Positions 43,391 through 52,404 of a DNA stretch of 64,000 nucleotides are shown piece by piece. Positions within the stretch are counted from its first letter, which is position 1. Each line of letters opens with the position of its first letter. The stretch is from Defluviibacillus sp043739385. GTDB lineage: Bacteria > Pseudomonadota > Gammaproteobacteria > Burkholderiales > Burkholderiaceae_C. The notes beneath the pieces are model-generated. The model was not told the DNA's origin. It searched no databases and saw nothing but the letters and a program-made list of their open reading frames with translations. The DNA is taken from the NCBI GenBank assembly GCA_043739385.1, contig JAYUED010000155.1, positions 1 to 64,000 on the forward strand, in the 5' to 3' direction. The position numbers and the translations under genes were made by a program.

Positions 43391-45406
43391 ATGATGACCG
43401 CATCCCAAGAGCGCCAGCAGGCCCATGCTGAATTTGTGCGTTCCAGAGATCGTGTGTTACCTCTGGATGTATTGCCCGCTAATGAAATACTGGAAAGCTG
43501 GAACCGCTGCAGCTTTGTCGGGCTGAAAATGGACACGGTGCCCGAGATATCGAGTGTCAGCGGTGCTGAACTCAGCCGCAGGCGGGACGCGGCTGGCGTG
43601 GTGCGGCATTTAGCACTGACCGAGATTGAGATGCTGTCACAGCAAATTGCCGGCTCAAACTTTTTACTGGCCTTTGGCGATCAAGACGGCGTCATTTTGG
43701 ATGTGTTGGCTGACCAGCGCTTTGCCGTCAGCGCTTCGGGTGCACGCATTGCTGCGGGGAGCCGGTGGGGAGAGGATTTGTGCGGCACCAACGGCCTGGG
43801 AACAGCCTTGGTGCAAGGACGCTCGGTTTCCATCAACGGCCCCGATCATTTCTTCTTTCATTTTGGCGATATCTCTTGTACAGCAACACCTGTGCGCGAT
43901 GCCTGGGGTTTGATTGTGGGGGTGCTGGACGCCTCTTCCTACTTTGAATCCAGACAACGCCATACCGAGGCCTTGGTAAAGATGGCCGCTGCGCAAATTG
44001 AAAACTCGCTGTTGGCCTACCAAATGCATGACGCGTTAGTACTCGCCATCCATCCCCGTGCCGAATTTTTGGCAACAGTCAGTGCTGGGGTGATGGCTTT
44101 CAGCCCTTCTGGAGCATTGCGCTGTGCCAATGCAAGGGCACACGCCTTGCTGGCAGGTCTGTCACTCAGTCCAGGAACCTGGTTTGAGGATCTGTTTGAT
44201 ATGCCTTTTGAAGCAGCGCAAAAACGAGTTACTGCTGGAGGTGTGGTCAATTTTCGTGATGCTATGGGGAGCGCCCTTGTCTCTCGTGCTTATGGGGCTG
44301 TGGGGGCTGTTCACCCGTCGAAAGTGGTGCTCTTGGGCACAAGGCAACCTTCTGTACCCCCCTTGGCAATCGCCTCTGTGCCGCTTGTCACTGCTATTTT
44401 CGACACTCCAAAATGGCCAGTACCTACGGACAGCTTAAAGATAGATGGACGACCGTATCTGGCTGTTGACTCGCGTGTCGAGGCCGCGTTACGTAGAGTT
44501 AGCGCTGCGGTACGGTTGAATTTACCCTTGCTGATTCATGGGGAAACTGGGAGCGGCAAAGAACAACTGGCCCGTTATGCGCACGAAGTGAGTGGTCGTA
44601 AAGGGGCATTTGTAGCTGTCAATTGTGGTGCTTTGGCCAAAGACTTGTTTGAATCCGAGTTGTTTGGCTACAAGGGTGGTGCTTTTACTGGCGCGCGCCG
44701 CGAAGATACCCCAGGCCTGTTGGTCAGCGCAGACGGAGGGACTTTGCTATTAGACGAGTTGGGTGAACTGCCTAGGGCGCTGCAACCTGCGCTGCTCCGC
44801 TTTTTAGATGATCAATTTGTTCGCCCTGTAGGCGCAACTCAGGGTCGTCGGGTTGATGTTCAGATTGTGGGATCTACCCATGTCGATTTGGAAGCCGAGG
44901 TGGTAGCAGGGCGCTTTCGGGCTGATTTGATGTACCGCTTGAACACCGTACTCTTGGCCTTACCGCCTTTGCGCGAGCGCCAAGATTTTGCTGACATCGT
45001 GCGCCACGTACTCTATGGCTTAGACCCTGCTACAGACATCACCCGTGCGGCGATTGATCGGCTTGCTGGTCACAGCTGGCCCGGTAACTTCAGAGAGTTG
45101 AGATCCGTACTGGCCCGTGCCTTGATGGACCGGGACAGGGGGGCTGCTGATATGGCCATTGAAGCTTTAGGTATAGCTGATATCAGCAAGCACCTGCCCG
45201 CCGATAAATACTTTGACCTGAGTGGCGTTTCGGCCCTGAATTTAGGGGCTACAGATTTGGTGCTGAATGAATTCAAACGCACAGGCTACAACATCAGTCT
45301 GACCTCACGCAATTTGGCGATCTCTAGAACGACCGTGTACCGGCATCTGCGCCAGTGCAATGCGCTGCCAGCCGCTACAGAGCGCACTTTGGTGCGGTCA
45401 AGGTAA
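43391..45406 (+). CDS. Sigma-54-dependent transcriptional activator, AcoR type
   Basis: A 671-residue activator. The N-terminal GAF-like sensory region (about 60-215, with W-G-E-D-L-C-G-T-N-G-L-G-T-A) is typical of AcoR. The central AAA+ domain (about 360-570) has Walker A G-E-T-G-S-G-K, the GAFTGA loop as G-A-F-T-G-A-R near residue 435 and Walker B L-L-L-D-E-L-G-E-L-P. A Fis-type helix-turn-helix closes the chain. I start at ATG 43391; 43394 is next, and the open frame before it is not conserved in type. It faces the PQQ dehydrogenase gene and its sigma-54 promoter, its likely target. Confidence 0.93.
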   Translation: MMTASQERQQAHAEFVRSRDRVLPLDVLPANEILESWNRCSFVGLKMDTVPEISSVSGAELSRRRDAAGVVRHLALTEIEMLSQQIAGSNFLLAFGDQDGVILDVLADQRFAVSASGARIAAGSRWGEDLCGTNGLGTALVQGRSVSINGPDHFFFHFGDISCTATPVRDAWGLIVGVLDASSYFESRQRHTEALVKMAAAQIENSLLAYQMHDALVLAIHPRAEFLATVSAGVMAFSPSGALRCANARAHALLAGLSLSPGTWFEDLFDMPFEAAQKRVTAGGVVNFRDAMGSALVSRAYGAVGAVHPSKVVLLGTRQPSVPPLAIASVPLVTAIFDTPKWPVPTDSLKIDGRPYLAVDSRVEAALRRVSAAVRLNLPLLIHGETGSGKEQLARYAHEVSGRKGAFVAVNCGALAKDLFESELFGYKGGAFTGARREDTPGLLVSADGGTLLLDELGELPRALQPALLRFLDDQFVRPVGATQGRRVDVQIVGSTHVDLEAEVVAGRFRADLMYRLNTVLLALPPLRERQDFADIVRHVLYGLDPATDITRAAIDRLAGHSWPGNFRELRSVLARALMDRDRGAADMAIEALGIADISKHLPADKYFDLSGVSALNLGATDLVLNEFKRTGYNISLTSRNLAISRTTVYRHLRQCNALPAATERTLVRSR

Positions 45407-45419
45407 CAGACGGGCGGAG

Positions 45420-45447
45420 TTTGACGAGCCTAGTTCGGCTCGTCAAA
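45420..45447. terminator. Strong hairpin between the activator gene and mrcA
   Basis: TTTGACGAGCC and GGCTCGTCAAA form a perfect 11-bp stem with a six-base loop in the short gap between two convergent genes, covering the last codons of mrcA. No clear T-run follows on either strand, so termination is likely from position but not proven. Confidence 0.5.
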
Positions 45448-47802
45448 CCCAATCCGCGCTACAAAACCACCTGCGGGTGGCTCCAGGTAGGTCCAGTCGT
45501 CGGCCACGCGCAGCACGCTGGCTGGGGTGCCATAGGTCTGTACCGGCACGCCTTTAAGCGCTTTTGCCATGTAGTCAATCCATATCGGGAGCGACAGCCC
45601 ACCGCCCGATTCGCCACTGCCTAGACTGCGAGGCTTGTCGTAGCCCATCCACACCACAGTGGCCAGGCCAGGTTGAAACCCAGCGAACCATGCGTCTACT
45701 GCGTCATTGGTGGTGCCAGTTTTCCCGTAAATATCGGTACGCTGTAATGTCGCTTGTGCTCTGGCTGCTGTACCTGTTCTTGTTACCTCGTTCAGCAAGC
45801 TGTTGGTTATGAATACATTGCGCTCAGGCACGGTGCGCTCCAGATCAGCCAATACGGGGGGGGGCGGCGCTTCAAACAGCAGCTTGCCCTGGGCATCGGT
45901 GATGCGCTCTATCACCACAGGTGCGACTTTATAGCCGCCGTTGGCCAGCATGGCGTATGCGCTGACCAGCTGCATCGGCGTAGTACTGCCTGATCCCAGT
46001 GCCAATGTGAGGTTATCAGGCTGCTTATCAGTATCAAAACCATAGCGAGTTACCCAATCCAATACAGGGGGTATGCCCAAGAACTGTAATAAACGCACGC
46101 TAACAAGATTTTTGGACTTAGCCAGCGCTTGGCGCAAGGTCAGTGGGCCGTCGTACTGACCGTCTGCGTTTTGAGGGCTCCAGGCGGGCGAGCCATCTGC
46201 TCCGGGCAAGACGAGGCGGGCATCGTTAATGACGGTGGCAGGCATCACGCCTTTTTCTAGCGCAGCAGAATACAAAAATGGCTTGAAGCTGGAACCAGGT
46301 TGCCGCCAGCCTTGGGTCACGTGGTTGAATTGTTGGTCAGAAAAATCAAACCCACCGACCAATGCTTTTATGCGGCCTGTATTGGGTGATATGGAAACAA
46401 GAGCGCTTTGAACTTCAGGCCATTGTGCAATCGCCCAAGTGGTGATTACGGGTGCTGGTGCTGTCGCTGTCGTGGAGCCCTTACCGGACTTGGCAGCGCG
46501 AAGAGGTAGCGACACAGGTTTGTCATGCCGCTGTACCCGGATGATGGCCCCCCGGCGTATGGCCATTGTCGATGCGGCTTTTGCGTTGAGTGCGGCCTGC
46601 GCCCAGCGCAGGCCTTCACCGCTGAGATGGACTGTCTCGCCGGTTGCCAACCGAGCGACCACTTCTTGTGGATTGACGTGCAACACGATGGCCACGCGCA
46701 GGTCTTCATCGTCGTTGTAGTCTTTCAATGCAAGAGCGGCGGCCTGGTCTTCTTGCTCAGCATCGGTGGGCAGGTCTTCAGTTTCCTCGGGGCCACGGTA
46801 AGCTTGACGGCGCTCGAAAGCCAGCACGCCTTTGCGTACGGCTTGGTAGGCTGCCTGTTGGTCAGTGGACAGTAGCGAGGTGTAGACCTTGAAGCCCTGT
46901 GAATAGGCCTGCTCGCCATAGCGCTCAAATACTGCAAGCCGCGCCATTTCAGCCACGTTCTCGGCATGCACTGGCACCTGCAGGGGTGAGCGCACCGCGA
47001 GTTTTTCCGCCTTAGCGGCATCCCACTGTTCTTGCGTGATGAACCCTACCTTGAACATGCGATCCAGCACAAGGTGCTGTCGGTGGGTAGCACGCTCTAG
47101 GTTGGTGATGGGGTTGGCATAAGCTGGATTTTGCGGCAATCCAGCCAGCATGGCAGACTCGGCTACGGATAGGGAAGCCAGCGGTTTGCCAAAGTAAACC
47201 TGCGCCGCCGCGCCAAAGCCATAGGCCCGGTGCCCCAGGTAAATCTGGTTCATGTAGAGCGTCAAAATCTCGTCTTTGGACAACGTTTGCTCGATCTTGA
47301 TCGACAGCATGGCTTCTTTGAGCTTACGTTCAGCGGTTTTGCGGTTTGACAGAAAGAAAGTGCGTGCCACTTGCTGCGTAATGGTAGAAGCCCCTTGGCG
47401 ACGGCCGCCTGTAAGGTTGGACACCATCGCACGTAGCACGCCAATAGGGTCGATGCCGTTGTGTTGTCGAAAACGGGTGTCTTCGATAGCGAGCACGGCA
47501 TCTTGCATCAACTTGGGCAGTTGTGCATACGTCAAATACTCACGCCGCTCAGCACCAAACTGGGCGATTTCTACGGCGTCGCTGGTGAACACCTGCAAGG
47601 CTTGCTGAGGCTGGTAGCGGGTGACTTTATCAAGGCTGGGGAGTTGCGGATACCACCATGCAGCGGCAGCACCCAGAGTCAAAGTACATAGCAGCATAAG
47701 CAACACGAATCCCCAAGCTAGCGATGCCAGCAGGGCTCCAGACTGTGTTGTAGGTCGACTATGACTGTTAAGAGGAGGATGAATTGGTTTCATGAAAAGC
47801 AT
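45430..47802 (-). CDS. mrcA: Penicillin-binding protein 1A (bifunctional)
   Basis: A 790-residue inner-membrane enzyme that polymerises glycan strands and cross-links peptides. After one membrane segment (about 25-50) comes the glycosyltransferase domain with E-D-T-R-F near residue 92 and G-A-S-T-I-T-Q-Q; the transpeptidase domain has S-S-F-K (catalytic Ser), S-K-N and K-T-G-T-T in order. A charged insert rich in Glu and Asp lies near 325-350. The frame starts with TTG at 47826; ATG codons at 47802 and 47793 are better, and none has a strong ribosome site. Confidence 0.94.
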   Translation of the reverse strand: MLFMKPIHPPLNSHSRPTTQSGALLASLAWGFVLLMLLCTLTLGAAAAWWYPQLPSLDKVTRYQPQQALQVFTSDAVEIAQFGAERREYLTYAQLPKLMQDAVLAIEDTRFRQHNGIDPIGVLRAMVSNLTGGRRQGASTITQQVARTFFLSNRKTAERKLKEAMLSIKIEQTLSKDEILTLYMNQIYLGHRAYGFGAAAQVYFGKPLASLSVAESAMLAGLPQNPAYANPITNLERATHRQHLVLDRMFKVGFITQEQWDAAKAEKLAVRSPLQVPVHAENVAEMARLAVFERYGEQAYSQGFKVYTSLLSTDQQAAYQAVRKGVLAFERRQAYRGPEETEDLPTDAEQEDQAAALALKDYNDDEDLRVAIVLHVNPQEVVARLATGETVHLSGEGLRWAQAALNAKAASTMAIRRGAIIRVQRHDKPVSLPLRAAKSGKGSTTATAPAPVITTWAIAQWPEVQSALVSISPNTGRIKALVGGFDFSDQQFNHVTQGWRQPGSSFKPFLYSAALEKGVMPATVINDARLVLPGADGSPAWSPQNADGQYDGPLTLRQALAKSKNLVSVRLLQFLGIPPVLDWVTRYGFDTDKQPDNLTLALGSGSTTPMQLVSAYAMLANGGYKVAPVVIERITDAQGKLLFEAPPPPVLADLERTVPERNVFITNSLLNEVTRTGTAARAQATLQRTDIYGKTGTTNDAVDAWFAGFQPGLATVVWMGYDKPRSLGSGESGGGLSLPIWIDYMAKALKGVPVQTYGTPASVLRVADDWTYLEPPAGGFVARIGFDEPN

Positions 47803-47893
47803 AGAAGGACGGTGGATTATCGACAACAGTCCCGATCTGCTTTGTCATGAAGCCGCATTGTGCTGAGTACTTTCTAATAATTTGCTAAGTATT

Positions 47894-47924
47894 TACGAAG
47901 TATTCGCTGCATAAATGCTTCGTA
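47894..47924. repeat. Inverted repeat between mrcA and usp
   Basis: TACGAAG at 47894-47900 and CTTCGTA at 47918-47924 can pair, with part of the inner bases extending the stem. It lies downstream of the leftward usp gene and upstream of mrcA. It may be a weak terminator or an operator. Confidence 0.3.
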
Positions 47925-47986
47925 TTTGATAGCTTGTTTAGCTTTATGGGAAAGCACAATGACCCGATTTACCGTGATTACCGTCG

Positions 47987-48430
47987 TTACCGTAAAACCA
48001 GCACCGGTGTATGCGAATGCGTCAATACCTGCTGGGTTTCGCTTCCCAACAGCAAGCGTTTGATGCCTCTGCGACCATGCGAAGCCATCACGATCAGGTC
48101 TGCGCCGCAATTGGTTGCAGCAGTGATGATGCCTTCGGCTACCAAGTCCGACTTCACCACGATGGCATAGGCAGTGATGCCCTTGGCTGTTGCCGTGGCT
48201 TTGCTGGCGTCAACGATAGCCTGCGCATCATCTACCCATTGCTTTTCGATCCGATGTGAGTCGTCCAAGCTGATGATCATGGACCCCTCAAAGTAGGTTC
48301 GGGCGTAGTGTGGGATGACTTTGACAATCGTCAAATCCGCTTTGGTCAGTGCGGCCAAGTCGATTCCGCTGGTAATGGCGAGCTCGGACAGTTCTGAACC
48401 GTCGGTTGCGACAAGAATATGTTTATACAT
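47987..48430 (-). CDS. Universal stress protein, UspA family
   Basis: A 147-residue cytoplasmic protein of the Usp family. It starts M-Y-K-H-I-L-V-A-T-D-G-S, and near the end has the ATP-binding run G-A-D-L-I-V-M-A-S-H-G-R-R-G followed by L-L-L-G-S-E-T, so it probably binds ATP. Of two close ATG codons, 48430 has GGAG eight bases before it, while that GGAG is part of the open frame from 48442. The gene stands alone. Confidence 0.93.
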   Translation of the reverse strand: MYKHILVATDGSELSELAITSGIDLAALTKADLTIVKVIPHYARTYFEGSMIISLDDSHRIEKQWVDDAQAIVDASKATATAKGITAYAIVVKSDLVAEGIITAATNCGADLIVMASHGRRGIKRLLLGSETQQVLTHSHTPVLVLR

Positions 48431-48555
48431 GATCGTCTCCATATGTGGACAGGAACCTAAGCATAATATTGTTTTGACGTTTTGGCTGCTATTCAGCGCA
48501 AATACGCTCTTGTCCTACACCGATGCGGGCGATTCAGCTGTGCCACCTGTATGCG

Positions 48556-50073
48556 TTAAGAAGCCAATCCCAACTTCTGCGCCAAGCCAATCCGTTGCAT
48601 TTTTCCCGTTGCCCCTTTGGGAATTTCATCCATGAACAGGATTTTCTTAGGCACTTTGTAGTCCGCCAGTTTCAGTGACGCGAAGTCACGAATCTCTCGT
48701 TCGGTGGCCGTTTGACCTTCGCGCAAAACGACGACCGCTGCTACTTCTTCACCCAGCTTGTCGTGTGGCAGGCCGAATGTCACTACTTCGCCTACCGCTG
48801 GATGGTCTAACAGCACCTCGTCCACTTCACGTGGACTTATTTTTTCGCCACCGCGGTTGATGATCTCCTTCAGGCGGCCGGTGATGGCGATGTAGCCGTC
48901 AGCGTCCAAAGAACCTTGGTCCCCGGTACGAAACCAGCCGTGGGTGAAGGCTTCGGCATTTGCTTTTGGGTTGTTTTCGTAGCCTGGTGTGATGTTGTCG
49001 CCGCGAATGACGATTTCGCCAATTGCATCTACGGGCAGTAAAACACCGTCTTCGTCCATGATGGCGACCTCTGGCCCGGCTGCCAAACCGACCTTGCCTG
49101 GCTTGCGCTGGGCAGGAGGCAAGGGGTTGCAGGCCATCTGGTGGGCAGCTTCGGTCATGCCATACGCTTCGATCACCGGGGCGTTAAAAACTGTTTCAAG
49201 CTCGGCAAGCACTTGCGGCGGCAGGGATGAAGACGACGAACGCACGAAGCGCAAGGGGTTGCGGGCAATGGTGTCGGCATTCTTGCCAGCACGGCTGACA
49301 ATGGTCTGGTGCATGGTGGGCACGGCGGTGTACCAAGTGGGCTTGGCCTCATCCATCCATGCAAAAAATTTCAGTGCGTTAAAGCCTGGCGTACAGCTGA
49401 CAGAACCACCGCGCGACAAGGGCGCCAATACGCCCGCAATAAGGCCATGAATATGGAACAACGGCATGATATTCAGTCCCCGGTCGCCACTGGTGAACCG
49501 GGTAGTGTTGGCAATGTTGCCAGCGGAAGTGCTGACGTTGGTTTGTGTCAGCGGCACAATTTTGGGCCGTGAGGTAGTACCCGAAGTGTGCAGTACCAGC
49601 GCAATGTCGGTGGGCTCCGCTGGGCCTGGCAGGGCGCAGGTTCCAGCCATGGCGCCTGTATCCAAGGTGAATGCGCCTGCACCCCGTTCAGGAGTTGCTT
49701 GCAGTTCAATGATGGCTACGCCAAGCTTTTGCGCGACCGCTACGGCAGGCGAGTTGGAGCCTTTTTCGACAACCAGGGCCTTGGCGTTCAGGTCCGACAA
49801 ATAAAACTCAAACTCATCGGCCCGGTAGCTTGGATTTAGTGGTGCTGAAGTGGCTGCACTAGCTATGGCGATAAAGCTTGTCGCCATTTCAGGGCCATTC
49901 GGTAGCACGATGGCGACGCGGTCGTTGCGGCCAATACCGGCAGAATTCAGATGGCGTTGGGTGGTCTGTACCAGGTGGCGCAGACCTGCGTAGTTCAATA
50001 GCTGGCCCGATGGAGCCGTGATGGCGGTAGCGTCGTCTTGCCCAAAAGCGAGCAGTGTGGTGAGGGTTTTCAT
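48556..50073 (-). CDS. AMP-forming acyl-CoA ligase, oxalyl-CoA synthetase-like
   Basis: A 505-residue ligase with T-S-G-T-T-S-R-P-K (nucleotide loop), Y-G-M-T-E-A-A-H-Q-M near residue 308 and P-K-G-A-T-G-K-M-Q-R at the C-terminus. The run E-A-A-H-Q-M-A-C-N-P-L-P-P with A-Q-R-K-P-G-K-V-G is close to what is seen in oxalate-CoA ligases of the AAE3/Pcs60 group, so oxalate is the best guess. No oxalyl-CoA decarboxylase is in the window. The ATG at 50073 follows AAGGA; the frame runs on to 50169 without support. It diverges from the LacI-type gene. Confidence 0.87.
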   Translation of the reverse strand: MKTLTTLLAFGQDDATAITAPSGQLLNYAGLRHLVQTTQRHLNSAGIGRNDRVAIVLPNGPEMATSFIAIASAATSAPLNPSYRADEFEFYLSDLNAKALVVEKGSNSPAVAVAQKLGVAIIELQATPERGAGAFTLDTGAMAGTCALPGPAEPTDIALVLHTSGTTSRPKIVPLTQTNVSTSAGNIANTTRFTSGDRGLNIMPLFHIHGLIAGVLAPLSRGGSVSCTPGFNALKFFAWMDEAKPTWYTAVPTMHQTIVSRAGKNADTIARNPLRFVRSSSSSLPPQVLAELETVFNAPVIEAYGMTEAAHQMACNPLPPAQRKPGKVGLAAGPEVAIMDEDGVLLPVDAIGEIVIRGDNITPGYENNPKANAEAFTHGWFRTGDQGSLDADGYIAITGRLKEIINRGGEKISPREVDEVLLDHPAVGEVVTFGLPHDKLGEEVAAVVVLREGQTATEREIRDFASLKLADYKVPKKILFMDEIPKGATGKMQRIGLAQKLGLAS

Positions 50074-50195
50074 GGGCTGTCCTTGGGCCTTTGGGGCCAG
50101 AAAAAAAGAGGTCGATTGACTATAGCGGAGTCCTGTACAGTTCAAGCGCAGGGGCAATGGTGACTCCACTAACTTGTTGGGAAAGCGTGAGGGGA

Positions 50196-51236
50196 ATGAC
50201 CACTTCGTTAGTGACGATCAAACATATCGCGGATGCGCTTGGCCTTGCGCACACCACAGTGTCGCGGGCACTCAATGACCATCCACAAACCAGTTTTGAA
50301 ACAAAACTGAAGGTGAGAGAGACCGCTAAGAAGCTGGGCTACGTGGCTAACTCTGGAGCGCGGCTTATGCGCGGCGGCTCCAGCAGTCTCATTGGCTTCA
50401 TCGTGCCTGATGTGCAGAATGAATTTTTCAATACCGTCGCACGTTCCCTCGCCAATCAATGTGCACGCTCTGGATATCAGCTTACCTTGGGTATATCTGA
50501 GGACGATCCTGACCGCGAGCATCAGCATGTTCGCTCGCTAATGGAGAACCGGGCGCAAGGCGTCATGATCGCACCTTGCGGGCGCAGTTCACCTGCTACG
50601 CGAGCACTTCTTGTACATCTTCCCAATGTGCAATTACTCCGGTTTGATCCCCGTGTAGGCAATATGAGTGTCTGTGCAGACGACGTTGGTGCGGTGTGCG
50701 AAGCAACACGCTACCTTTTGAGCCTGGGTCATCGACGAATTGGATTTGTCGGTGCCCATCGCGATTTGAGTACAGGGCGATCCCGCATAGAGGGCTACAG
50801 GTTGGCGCTCGATGAAGCTGGACTGCCATTTGATGAGCGTTTGGTTAGGACCGGCTCAACGCTACCGGCTTTTGGCCATGAGGCGGCACGAGATCTTCTG
50901 AGTACTAACGACGAGCTGAGCGCGTTGATAGTCACAAGTCCTCGGCAAGTGTTGGGCACTTTAAAAGCGTTGCGCGAAGCTCGCGTCGTTGTACCCGATC
51001 AGATATCCGTCATTGGGTACGGCGACACCGAGTGGTTCGAACTTACAGACCCTCCAACGACCGGTGTCTCCCTGCCAGCGCAGGAAATGAGTGAGCACGC
51101 TACGTCGCTACTGTTTTCATTGTTGGGGCAAAAGGACGGAGAGTTAAGACCCACGCACGAGGCGCCGTCGCAATTGTTTAAGCCGTCGCTCATCATCAGA
51201 GGATCAACGGCCCCTTTGGCTCGCATCCACCGCTAG
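50196..51236 (+). CDS. LacI family regulator of the adjacent catabolic cluster
   Basis: A 346-residue repressor-type protein. The N-terminal helix-turn-helix is plain (T-I-K-H-I-A-D-A-L-G-L-A-H-T-T-V-S-R-A-L-N, about 6-27), with the hinge near residue 50-60, followed by a periplasmic-binding-protein-like effector domain from about 62. I chose ATG at 50196, although the frame is open to 50091 and GTG at 50211 is possible. It lies 148 bp before the kinase gene on the same strand, and two palindromes of LacI style lie in that gap, so it probably controls the cluster in response to the substrate or an intermediate. Confidence 0.93.
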   Translation: MTTSLVTIKHIADALGLAHTTVSRALNDHPQTSFETKLKVRETAKKLGYVANSGARLMRGGSSSLIGFIVPDVQNEFFNTVARSLANQCARSGYQLTLGISEDDPDREHQHVRSLMENRAQGVMIAPCGRSSPATRALLVHLPNVQLLRFDPRVGNMSVCADDVGAVCEATRYLLSLGHRRIGFVGAHRDLSTGRSRIEGYRLALDEAGLPFDERLVRTGSTLPAFGHEAARDLLSTNDELSALIVTSPRQVLGTLKALREARVVVPDQISVIGYGDTEWFELTDPPTTGVSLPAQEMSEHATSLLFSLLGQKDGELRPTHEAPSQLFKPSLIIRGSTAPLARIHR

Positions 51237-51300
51237 CAAATGCGCTATTAGATTTAGAAAGTACAAGGGTAAACCTCTATTAAATACCCACATGTATTAC

Positions 51301-51314
51301 TGCACACGTGTGCA
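51301..51314. promoter_or_regulatory. Operator palindrome 1 of the catabolic cluster
   Basis: TGCACACGTGTGCA is a perfect 14-bp palindrome with a central CG step, as LacI-family sites usually have. An identical copy follows 26 bp further on. It lies between the LacI-type gene and the kinase gene. Confidence 0.82.
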
Positions 51315-51326
51315 TAATTCTTTTGC

Positions 51327-51340
51327 TGCACACGTGTGCA
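51327..51340. promoter_or_regulatory. Operator palindrome 2 of the catabolic cluster
   Basis: Second exact copy of TGCACACGTGTGCA, centred 26 bp from the first and 45 bp before the kinase start. The bases after both copies are also nearly the same (TAATT and TTATT). Two LacI dimers on one face of the helix, or a repeat of promoter overlap, would give tight repression. Confidence 0.82.
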
Positions 51341-51384
51341 TTATTTTTCAACGTACTTGAGCATTAAAAGAGTCAATTGCAAGA

Positions 51385-52404
51385 ATGGCAAACGAATTTG
51401 TTGACGTCACTCAGTTGCCCGGAGAGCTTTTGAGAGTTTTTGTCTCATTGGGATTAGCCAATGGGGATGAAAAATTGCAGACTACGCCACTTACGGGTGG
51501 CGTGTCATCCGGCATCTACCGCGTCGATACGGCTGCGGGTTCCTATTGCTTGAAGCAAGCCCTTCCCCAATTGAAAGTGGCGAAGGAATGGAAAGTGCCC
51601 GTCGAGCGCGTATTTGCAGAAATCGACTGGCTTAGGACGGCGGGCGACATCGTGCCAGGGCGCGTGCCCAAGGTCATTGGTCAAGACAATACGAGCAAAA
51701 GCTTCGTCATGGAGTATCTTGCCGGTGACCATGTGGGCTGGAAGGCCGAACTCCTGGCGGGTCGAGTCGATCCCGGTGTTGCCGGCGCGGTGGGTGACGT
51801 GATTGGACGTATTCACTCGGCCACAGCGCACTCGTCCGCCATTGCAGAGCGATTTGCTACAGACGATAACTTCTACGCAATTCGTCTCGAGCCTTATCTT
51901 GTGGAGACGGGGCGCGCTCATCCTGCATTGGCGACTCGTGTGCATGCGTTGGTCGAGCGCACCCAGAACACGCGGCTGGCACTGGTTCACGGAGACCTGA
52001 GTCCCAAGAATATCCTGATCGGGCCGAACGGTCCTGTGCTGCTTGACGCCGAATGTGCTTGGTATGGCGATCCCGCGTTCGATGTAGCGTTCTGCCTGAA
52101 TCATTTTTTGCTCAAGGGCGCATGGATGCCTCAGCAACTTGGCGTCTTTATGGCGTTATTCACGGCGTTTGCGAAGGCTTATTTTTCGCATGTGCAGTTC
52201 GAGCCTGCAGATGAACTTGAAAGTCGCGTCACCACTCTACTGCCAGCGCTGACCTTGGCTCGGGTGGATGGGAAATCACCCGCCGAATATCTCGATAACA
52301 AGGTACGCGACCGCGTCCGGAGCGCAGCGCTCCGACTTTTGAACACGCCCTGCGCAGGTCTTGCCGACGTGCGCGCATTCTGGATCAAGGAATTCACAGC
52401 ATGA
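51385..52404 (+). CDS. Small-molecule kinase of the APH/choline kinase fold
   Basis: A 339-residue cytoplasmic protein of the phosphotransferase (APH) family. The N-lobe has S-S-G-I-Y-R-V and a Lys in S-Y-C-L-K-Q-A near residue 58 for ATP; the catalytic loop is H-G-D-L-S-P-K-N-I-L near residue 207 and the metal-binding Asp is in L-L-D-A-E-C near 225, followed by G-D-P-A-F-D-V-A-F. These kinases act on small hydroxyl compounds, not proteins. The stop overlaps the start of the enolase-like gene by four bases, so kinase and enolase-like protein are translated together. The substrate is not known. Confidence 0.87.
   Translation: MANEFVDVTQLPGELLRVFVSLGLANGDEKLQTTPLTGGVSSGIYRVDTAAGSYCLKQALPQLKVAKEWKVPVERVFAEIDWLRTAGDIVPGRVPKVIGQDNTSKSFVMEYLAGDHVGWKAELLAGRVDPGVAGAVGDVIGRIHSATAHSSAIAERFATDDNFYAIRLEPYLVETGRAHPALATRVHALVERTQNTRLALVHGDLSPKNILIGPNGPVLLDAECAWYGDPAFDVAFCLNHFLLKGAWMPQQLGVFMALFTAFAKAYFSHVQFEPADELESRVTTLLPALTLARVDGKSPAEYLDNKVRDRVRSAALRLLNTPCAGLADVRAFWIKEFTA

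Noticed and set aside
45420..45447. Confident intrinsic terminator
   Set aside because: The stem is strong but neither side has a T-run, so it is listed only with moderate confidence.
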